From Nitrosospira lacus (lineage in GTDB: Bacteria > Pseudomonadota > Gammaproteobacteria > Burkholderiales > Nitrosomonadaceae), in assembly GCF_000355765.4 (NCBI RefSeq), contig NZ_CP021106.3:495137-559136 (forward strand): 64,000 nt of DNA, given 5' to 3'. The notes beneath the pieces are model-generated. The model made no database searches. It was given only the letters and a program-made list of their open reading frames with translations, and was not told where the DNA came from. The position numbers were made by a program, and so were the translations under genes. Positions 58,546-64,000 of the stretch are shown one piece after another (within the stretch, counting starts at the first letter, position 1; every line of letters begins with the position of its first letter).

Positions 58546-58650
58546 GTCAAATTTTGATCGTTATCCGAAATCCGGAAGTGTAGCGAACTCACCAAGCAGG
58601 TGAAGATCGAGTGATGAAAAAAGTCATTGTGGATTTATAATTCCGAACCG

Positions 58651-58680
58651 AAAAATGAGCAGTCAACTGCCAAATCCAAG
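58651..58680 (+). repeat. Dispersed GAGCGGTCAACTGCC-type repeat
   Basis: AAAAATGAGCAGTCAACTGC followed by CAAATCCAAG, one base from the ribE stop codon on the opposite strand. Same placement as the copy at the nusB stop. Confidence 0.7.
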
Positions 58681-58681
58681 G

Positions 58682-59275
58682 TTATTGGCGACCGTCCATC
58701 AATCGTTCCACATACCGCGCCAGCATATCCACTTCCAGGTTTACCTTTGCGCCGGCTTCCAGCGCGTTCAGCGTAGTGACGGCCAGTGTATGCGGAATAA
58801 GATTAACCTCAAACACATCTCCGGCTATCGCATTTACCGTCAAGCTTACGCCATTCACCGTAATTGAACCCTTTTTAGCGATATATTTTAATAATGAAAC
58901 CGGTGCCCTGATCGCCAGCAGATAACTTTCCCCGTCGGGTTGAAATGTTGCTACCTCGCCGATATCATCCACATGACCACTTACCAAATGACCGCCCAGC
59001 CTGTCGGACAGGCGCATGGCTTTTTCGAGATTGACGCTGCTGCCCTGCTTATCCAAGCCCACGGTACAACTCAAAGTCTCCCGCGAGACGTCCACGGAGA
59101 ACATGTCATCCGTCAGAGCGCTGACGGTGAGGCACACTCCGTTGATGGCGATGCTGTCTCCTGTATTGACGTCGCGTAAATCCAGCGTGCCGGGCACGAT
59201 GTCCAGGCGCAGGCCGCCCTCCAGGGATGTGATGCGCCTTAGTTCGCCGACTGCCTGGACAATTCCTGTAAACAT
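58682..59275 (-). CDS. ribE: Riboflavin synthase (alpha subunit)
   Basis: A 197-residue riboflavin synthase with the internal duplication of the family: repeat one begins MFTGIVQAVGELRRIT and includes DSIAINGVCLTV; repeat two includes GGHLVSGHVDDIGEVATF and GSITVNGVSLTVNAI. ATG 59275 (MFTGIVQ) is the invariant start; seven codons upstream are not. It is divergent from regB, and the shared upstream region holds two perfect palindromes. No FMN riboswitch is visible. Confidence 0.95.
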   Translation of the reverse strand: MFTGIVQAVGELRRITSLEGGLRLDIVPGTLDLRDVNTGDSIAINGVCLTVSALTDDMFSVDVSRETLSCTVGLDKQGSSVNLEKAMRLSDRLGGHLVSGHVDDIGEVATFQPDGESYLLAIRAPVSLLKYIAKKGSITVNGVSLTVNAIAGDVFEVNLIPHTLAVTTLNALEAGAKVNLEVDMLARYVERLMDGRQ

Positions 59276-59295
59276 CAAACCCCTTCCGCTTTCCA

Positions 59296-59317
59296 ATACA
59301 ATAAGCGCTTATTGTAT
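59296..59317. promoter_or_regulatory. Perfect 22-bp palindrome (candidate operator)
   Basis: ATACAATAAGC and GCTTATTGTAT are exact reverse complements without spacer. The palindrome lies 20 bases upstream of the ribE start codon and about 135 bases upstream of the divergent regB start. Size and lack of loop suit a dimeric repressor operator rather than a terminator. The regulator is unknown. Confidence 0.6.
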
Positions 59318-59355
59318 GCGTGTATTGATCTGGCAGACCGCCAGGGTAAGAGAGC

Positions 59356-59374
59356 ATGCGGCAATTTGCCGCAT
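59356..59374. promoter_or_regulatory. Perfect 19-bp palindrome (candidate operator)
   Basis: ATGCGGCAA - T - TTGCCGCAT, nine-bp arms around one central base. It lies 77 bases upstream of the regB start codon and 80 upstream of ribE. It is different in sequence from the 22-bp palindrome nearby, so a second regulator is possible. Confidence 0.55.
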
Positions 59375-59451
59375 AGTCGCGGGTTGTAATATACGCTAAT
59401 GTTCCGGATTAGATAACTTGTAGGGAAATAAAGCACGGATGGGCAAGAAAA

Positions 59452-60717
59452 ATGTTCAGTGATCTCAGTCAGTCGCCACTGAGCAAGAATTTGCAACGCT
59501 TGTTTCTGCTGCGGAATATCGTGATTGCCGCTCAGTGCCTGACCTTCGCCCTGGCGTACTGGGTGCTTGAGATGCAATTGCCATGGACAGAAATGGTCAC
59601 GGTCGCAGCGCTGCTCGCTTTGCTGAATCTGGCAACGTGGTTTCGTCTCCGTCGTAACTGGCCGGTATCGAGCGTCGAATTTTTTGCTCAACTTTTAATT
59701 GACGTTTTCGCGTTAAGCGCCTTGCTGTATTTCAGCGGTGGTTCCACAAACCCGTTTATTTCACTTTATCTATTGCCGCTGACGATTGCCGCCGCGGCAT
59801 TACCTTGGGCCTATACGTGGCTAATGGCCGCGATCACGATAAGCTGCTATACACTGCTGCTGTTTTATTATGTGCCGTTACCGCATGATCACGAAGAGCA
59901 TATCAGTGAGTTTAACCTGCATGTTTCGGGTATGTGGCTGGCCTTCGTGCTCAGCACTGTATTAATCGCCTGGTTCGTTGTCAAGATGGGCATATCGATC
60001 CGCGAGCGCGACAAGGATCTGGCATTGGCGCGCGAACAGGCGTTACGCAACGAACAAATTATTGCGCTTGGAACACTGGCCGCGGGTGCGGCGCATGAAC
60101 TCGGGACGCCACTGGCGACGATGGCGATCGTAACAGGAGAACTGCAAAACGACTATAAGGAAAATAGCGAATTTCAGAAAAGTATCAGGATATTGCGTGA
60201 CCAGATCACGCATTGCAAACATACGCTGACGCAATTGCTGGCCGATGCCGGACAGGCACGCGCCGAAGATGGCAGCGGTGAGGCGGCGGATTATTTCCTG
60301 CGCCAGGTATTGGAGAAATGGCAATTGATGCGACCCTCGGTAAAATTTACTTATCATGGAAAGGGGGTGCAACCTGCCCCGCAAATTTTGAATACCCAAT
60401 TATTGAGCCAGTCCATTTTGAATTTGCTGAATAACGCGGCCGATGCTTCATTAAAACATATTGAGATAGAAGCCAATTGGAATGATCATGAATTGCAGCT
60501 TGAAATCCTTGATTACGGCGAGGGGCTTATCGGCGAGGCCGCTCAGCGTGCGGGTGAGGCTTTCTTTACCAGCAAAGCGCCAGGGCAAGGTTTCGGGATT
60601 GGCTTATTCCTGGCAAATGCGAATATCGAGCGCTTTGGAGGCAGCGTCCGTTTGACCAATCGCGAAGGCGGCGCCTGTACCAAAGTTATATTACCTCTGA
60701 TACGGCAATCAACATGA
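59452..60717 (+). CDS. regB: Redox sensor histidine kinase, RegB/PrrB type
   Basis: A 421-residue membrane kinase. About six hydrophobic segments occupy residues 20-180. The quinone-binding heptapeptide GGSTNPF is at 96-102 between helices. The H-box AAGAAHELGTPLATMA has His215; the redox-active cysteine of RegB has a counterpart in THCKHTLTQL (Cys255). The ATPase domain shows NLLNNAADAS and GQGFGIGLFLANANIERFGG. Both redox-sensing elements of RegB are thus present. It overlaps regA by four bases. Confidence 0.92.
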   Translation: MFSDLSQSPLSKNLQRLFLLRNIVIAAQCLTFALAYWVLEMQLPWTEMVTVAALLALLNLATWFRLRRNWPVSSVEFFAQLLIDVFALSALLYFSGGSTNPFISLYLLPLTIAAAALPWAYTWLMAAITISCYTLLLFYYVPLPHDHEEHISEFNLHVSGMWLAFVLSTVLIAWFVVKMGISIRERDKDLALAREQALRNEQIIALGTLAAGAAHELGTPLATMAIVTGELQNDYKENSEFQKSIRILRDQITHCKHTLTQLLADAGQARAEDGSGEAADYFLRQVLEKWQLMRPSVKFTYHGKGVQPAPQILNTQLLSQSILNLLNNAADASLKHIEIEANWNDHELQLEILDYGEGLIGEAAQRAGEAFFTSKAPGQGFGIGLFLANANIERFGGSVRLTNREGGACTKVILPLIRQST

Positions 60718-61283
60718 CCGATATGACACCCCTCCCGGCAATGGAAGCCGATGATCATCCGACTTTGCTTATTGTCGATGATGATGCCACTTTTTGTGGC
60801 GTGCTCGCTGGCGCCATGGCAAAACGGGGCTTCGACGTAACGTGTGCACACACGGTGGAGCAGGCGCTGGAATGCGCCGAGGCTTGCACGCCTGAATATG
60901 CGGTTATCGATCTCAGGCTGCCGGGTACTTCCGGGTTAACCTTGGTTGAAAAATTAAAAGCGCTTGATCCCGGAACCCGGATTGTCATGTTGACGGGTTA
61001 TGCCAGCATCGCTACAGCCGTAGAAGCGATCAAACTCGGCGCCACGCACTATCTTGCGAAACCCGTTGACGTCGATGAAATCATGCTTGCGTTTGAACGC
61101 ACCTCGGGTGATGCGGATGTGCCGATCAGCGCACATCCGTTGTCGGTAAACCGGCTTGAATGGGAGTATATACAGCGCGTATTAACTGAAAACAAGGGGA
61201 ATGTTTCCGTTACGGCAAGAGCACTCAACATGCACCGCCGCACGCTGCAACGCAAGCTTACCAAAAATCCCGCGAAAACGTGA
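60714..61283 (+). CDS. regA: Response regulator, RegA/PrrA type
   Basis: A 189-residue regulator. The receiver domain has the acidic pocket LLIVDDDATF, phosphoacceptor Asp66 in YAVIDLRLPGTSG, MLTGYASIATAVEAIKLGA and Lys116 in LAKPVDVDE. A Pro-containing linker leads to a Fis-type helix-turn-helix (NVSVTARALNMHRRTLQRKL). It starts within the regB stop (ATGA). RegB/RegA pairs control redox-responsive energy metabolism; targets in this organism are not visible. Confidence 0.94.
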   Translation: MTDMTPLPAMEADDHPTLLIVDDDATFCGVLAGAMAKRGFDVTCAHTVEQALECAEACTPEYAVIDLRLPGTSGLTLVEKLKALDPGTRIVMLTGYASIATAVEAIKLGATHYLAKPVDVDEIMLAFERTSGDADVPISAHPLSVNRLEWEYIQRVLTENKGNVSVTARALNMHRRTLQRKLTKNPAKT

Positions 61284-61298
61284 TCCTGGCGGCTTAGA

Positions 61299-62384
61299 TT
61301 ATGGGATACGGGCGATGACGCGAATATCCGGTCCCACCATGCGCAAGTCGTGAATCGTGAGCGCGCGCTTGTCCGCGAGATCCGTTAATTCCGGCAGTTG
61401 CAGCATGCCCCGCGCCACGTCGCCGATCAGGCACGGTGCGAAATAAATCACCAGCTCATCCACCAAACCCGCGCTGATGAGTGCACCACTCAATTTGCTG
61501 CCCGCCTCAACCATCACTTCATTGATCTCAAAATCCGCGAGTGTCTGCATCATTTTCACGAGATCGACATTCTCATTTTTGTCCGGCATTACAATGGAAT
61601 GGGCGCCCACATCACGCAATGCAGTAATTTTTCCCTCGCTGGCGGCAGCGGCAAATACCAGCTCGCCCTCGCCGCGTAACGCCTTGGCGTCTAGGGGAAT
61701 CTCCAGGCGGCTATCCACGACCACGCGCAAAGGTTGCCTGAATGTTTCCACGTGGCGTACGATAAGCTGCGGATCGTCCGCCAGTATGGTGCCGATGCCG
61801 GTCATGATGGCGCAAGAGCGAGCACGAAACCGGTGACCATCGCGTCTTGCTGCCTCGCTTGTAATCCACTGGCTGCTACCGTTACCGAGTGCCGTCTTGC
61901 CATCGAGGCTCGCCGCAATTTTCACCCGGACCCACGGGCGCTTGCGCGTATGACGCGCGACAAAACCGATATTGAGCGCTTTGGCTTCCGCTTCCATCAA
62001 CCCTGTTTGCACTTCTATTCCGGCCTGCTCCAATAACGCGCTACCCCTACCGGCTACCAGGGGATTCGGGTCTGTCATGGCGGTGACTACTTTAGCGATC
62101 CCAGCTTTGATAAGCGCTTCAGCGCAGGGCGGGGTGCGCCCGTGGTGACTGCACGGTTCCAGTGTGACATAAGCGGTCGCCCCTTGCGCGGCTGTCCCGG
62201 CAGCAACCAGAGCATTTATCTCGGCGTGCGGCTCGCCGGCACGCTCATGCCAGCCACTGCCCACTATACGGCCATCGCGCACTATCACGCACCCCACGCG
62301 GGGATTAGGGCTCGTGCCATACAATCCCTTTTCGGCAAGTTGCAGCGCTTGGGACATATGGGCATGATCGGCCGGCGCGAACAT
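61299..62384 (-). CDS. ribD: Bifunctional pyrimidine deaminase/reductase RibD
   Basis: A 361-residue enzyme for two riboflavin steps. The N-terminal deaminase has the zinc site: HAEINAL and P-C-S-H-H-G-R-T-P-P-C. The C-terminal reductase has RVKIAASLDGKTALGNGSSQ, TGIGTILADDPQL and MVEAGSKLSGALI. I chose ATG 62384 (MFAPADHAHMSQAL), which has GAGG at usable spacing; ATG 62396 and longer options are possible. It converges with regA (15 bases) and is separated from nrdR by 240 bases of empty sequence. Confidence 0.94.
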   Translation of the reverse strand: MFAPADHAHMSQALQLAEKGLYGTSPNPRVGCVIVRDGRIVGSGWHERAGEPHAEINALVAAGTAAQGATAYVTLEPCSHHGRTPPCAEALIKAGIAKVVTAMTDPNPLVAGRGSALLEQAGIEVQTGLMEAEAKALNIGFVARHTRKRPWVRVKIAASLDGKTALGNGSSQWITSEAARRDGHRFRARSCAIMTGIGTILADDPQLIVRHVETFRQPLRVVVDSRLEIPLDAKALRGEGELVFAAAASEGKITALRDVGAHSIVMPDKNENVDLVKMMQTLADFEINEVMVEAGSKLSGALISAGLVDELVIYFAPCLIGDVARGMLQLPELTDLADKRALTIHDLRMVGPDIRVIARIP

Positions 62385-62622
62385 ATGAGGCCTCATAACT
62401 CCAGATTGCCAGTAATCCGGCGAAAAAATACCAGGAATTTCATTATTGCGGACCCGCTCGGGAATCCGGTCCAAGCTAGCGGTGGCGTACCTTGAACGTC
62501 ACCGGGATGCCGGCTTTCACCGCCATGACATTGGGTATGGTTTGCGCGGACCATGATGTCTTTTGCGGGGGTATGCTTATTACATTACGCCGGTGAAAAC
62601 ACGAATGCGAGCGAGTTTGCAA

Positions 62623-63102
62623 TCAGGGTTTTTTTATTTCTCTTTTTCGCTGCGGTCTCTGCGCTTCCTTGATCGCGCTATGGAAATCATCGGCATCCTG
62701 AAAACTTCGATAAACCGAGGCAAAGCGGATATAGGCGACCTTGTCCAGTTTGTAGAGTTCCTGCATCACCATTTCACCGATCTTGCGTGAAGGTACTTCG
62801 CGTTCGCCCAGGCTCAAGAGCTTTTGTACGATACGATCCATCGCGGCATCCACATACTCGGTAGGAACCGGACGCTTATGCAGAGCGCGCATGAAGCCCG
62901 TAAGCAGTTTATCGCGATTGAACTCGGAGCGATTGCCGTCCTGCTTTACCACTTGGGGCAAACGCAATTCCACCGTTTCATACGTAGTAAAACGCTTGTC
63001 GCATGTGAGGCAACGGCGGCGGCGGCGTATTCTGTTGCCTTCCTCGCTGACGCGGGAGTCGATCACGCTCGTATCGTCCGCATTGCAGAAGGGACATTTC
63101 AT
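62623..63102 (-). CDS. nrdR: Transcriptional repressor NrdR
   Basis: A 159-residue zinc-finger and ATP-cone repressor of ribonucleotide reductase genes. The zinc ribbon is C-P-F-C...C-L-T-C-D at the N-terminus ([20 protein letters not shown]), followed by [20 protein letters not shown] and the ATP-cone ([20 protein letters not shown]). It follows glyA by one base on the minus strand; glyA-nrdR-ribD is a common order. No NrdR box is visible in the window. Confidence 0.96.
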   Translation of the reverse strand: MKCPFCNADDTSVIDSRVSEEGNRIRRRRRCLTCDKRFTTYETVELRLPQVVKQDGNRSEFNRDKLLTGFMRALHKRPVPTEYVDAAMDRIVQKLLSLGEREVPSRKIGEMVMQELYKLDKVAYIRFASVYRSFQDADDFHSAIKEAQRPQRKREIKKP

Positions 63103-63103
63103 C

Positions 63104-64000
63104 CTAACCGTTATAAACCGGGAATTTTGCGCACAGCGCCTTTGCCTGGTGCGCCACTTGCGAGAGGACCGCTATGTCGGTGGGCGCATCCAGCACATCA
63201 GCGATCAGATTTGCCAGTTGTTCCGCCTCAATTTCCTTGAACCCCCGTGTGGTTATTGCGGGGGAACCGATACGGATGCCGCTGGTGACGAAGGGTTTCT
63301 GCGGATCGTTGGGTATGGCGTTCTTGTTGACGGTTATGTGCGCCATTTCCAGGGATTCCGCGGCCTGTTTGCCGGTAAGATCCTTGGCACGAAGATCCAC
63401 CAGAAACATATGGCAGTCGGTACGCCCGGACACAATGCGCAGACCGCGTTCCTGCAATACCTTTGCCATTACGCGGGCATTGTCGATCACCTGTTCCTGA
63501 TAATCCTTGAACTCTTTGGTAGCGGCCTCTTTGAAAGCCACCGCCTTGGCGGCGATGACATGCATCAGCGGACCGCCCTGGGTTTGCGGAAAAATCGCCG
63601 AATTGAGCGCCTTTTCGTGCTCCGGCTTCGCCATGATGATGCCGCCACGCGGCCCGCGCAACGTCTTGTGGGTAGTGCTTGTGACAAAATCGGCGATACC
63701 GACGGGGTTGGGATAGAATCCAGCGGCCACCAATCCGGCGTAATGCGCCATATCCACGAACAAATAGGCACCCACTTCATCGGCGATCTTGCGAAAACGC
63801 TTCCAGTCTATGACAAGGGCGTAAGCGGAAGCGCCGGCGACGATCATTTTGGGTTTGTGTTCGCGCGCCAGACGCGCCACCTCATCATAATCAAGCTCCT
63901 CGGTTTCCGGTTTAAGCCCATAGGAAACCGCGTTGAAAATCTTGCCGCTGAGATTGACCGAAGCCCCATGAGTCAAATGGCCGCCATGGGCGAGCGACAT
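63104..64000 (-). CDS. glyA: Serine hydroxymethyltransferase, 5' end outside the window
   Basis: The C-terminal 298 residues of SHMT, which interconverts serine and glycine with THF. The frame is open to the window edge at 64000, so the start lies outside. Visible parts: [28 protein letters not shown] with the PLP-binding Asp-x-x-His, and the Schiff-base lysine in [15 protein letters not shown]. The C-terminal domain is complete ([20 protein letters not shown]). It pairs with the nearby cycloligase gene only in the sense of shared folate chemistry. Confidence 0.97.
   Translation of the reverse strand: MSLAHGGHLTHGASVNLSGKIFNAVSYGLKPETEELDYDEVARLAREHKPKMIVAGASAYALVIDWKRFRKIADEVGAYLFVDMAHYAGLVAAGFYPNPVGIADFVTSTTHKTLRGPRGGIIMAKPEHEKALNSAIFPQTQGGPLMHVIAAKAVAFKEAATKEFKDYQEQVIDNARVMAKVLQERGLRIVSGRTDCHMFLVDLRAKDLTGKQAAESLEMAHITVNKNAIPNDPQKPFVTSGIRIGSPAITTRGFKEIEAEQLANLIADVLDAPTDIAVLSQVAHQAKALCAKFPVYNG

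Noticed and set aside
59276..59451. FMN riboswitch upstream of ribE
   Set aside because: The conserved RFN blocks are not present; only palindromes are seen.

Overview
The window is a chromosomal segment of a betaproteobacterium. Gene order supports this: kdsC-lptC-lptA-lptB-rpoN-hpf-hprK-rapZ, recA-recX-alaS, glyA-nrdR-ribD, ribE-ribBX-ribH-nusB-thiL-pgpA-pncC, trmB-thiG-thiS, and a DUF3460 gene. A Nitrosomonadaceae source (Nitrosospira-like ammonia oxidiser) is my best guess from overall look and short dispersed repeats. No ammonia-oxidation gene is in the window, so the genus is inference only.

Layout. 1-2.2 kb: small hypothetical genes, a lipoprotein and an excisionase-like remnant. 2.2-12.2 kb: housekeeping genes for RNA processing, nucleotide sanitation, tRNA modification, thiamine thiazole synthesis, base-excision repair and folate, plus tRNA-Gly(CCC) and an AsmA-like gene that stops early. 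12.2-19.8 kb, minus strand: the envelope and regulation block with ubiX, rapZ, hprK, hpf, rpoN, LPS export (lptB, lptA, lptC), kdsC and ispH. 20-24.5 kb: a BtuF-like binding protein, a DAHP synthase, an HNH nuclease, miaA and a BON lipoprotein. 24.5-33.4 kb, plus strand: a compact fatty-acid degradation cluster (fadE, acyl-CoA synthetase, thioesterase, fused hydroxyacyl-CoA dehydrogenase/enoyl-CoA hydratase, fadA). 33.4-44 kb: an accessory stretch with a spermidine-synthase-like protein, several small lipoproteins, a Sel1-repeat protein, a cupin/JmjC-like protein and an HpnN-like RND transporter, ending at tRNA-Arg(CCT). 44-48 kb: an MFS transporter, peroxiredoxin, DksA-like factor, Smr protein and thioredoxin reductase. 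48-53 kb: alaS, an OB-fold lipoprotein, recX and recA, followed by a decayed serine protease/TPR gene. 53.6-64 kb: a UPF0114 membrane protein, pncC, pgpA, thiL, nusB, the riboflavin genes, the RegB/RegA-type redox two-component pair, nrdR and the 3' part of glyA.

The most unusual gene is alaS. Its product has roughly 105 extra residues inserted in frame just before the conserved [14 protein letters not shown] block, in an AT-rich patch. Other unusual structure: a dispersed repeat of about 28 bp (core GAGCGGTCAACTGCCGGATT), several copies of which abut the stop codons of minus-strand genes; a perfect 25-bp inverted repeat between yicC and rph; and two perfect palindromes between ribE and regB. 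Degenerate genes include the excisionase remnant, the truncated AsmA-like gene and the protease/TPR relic.
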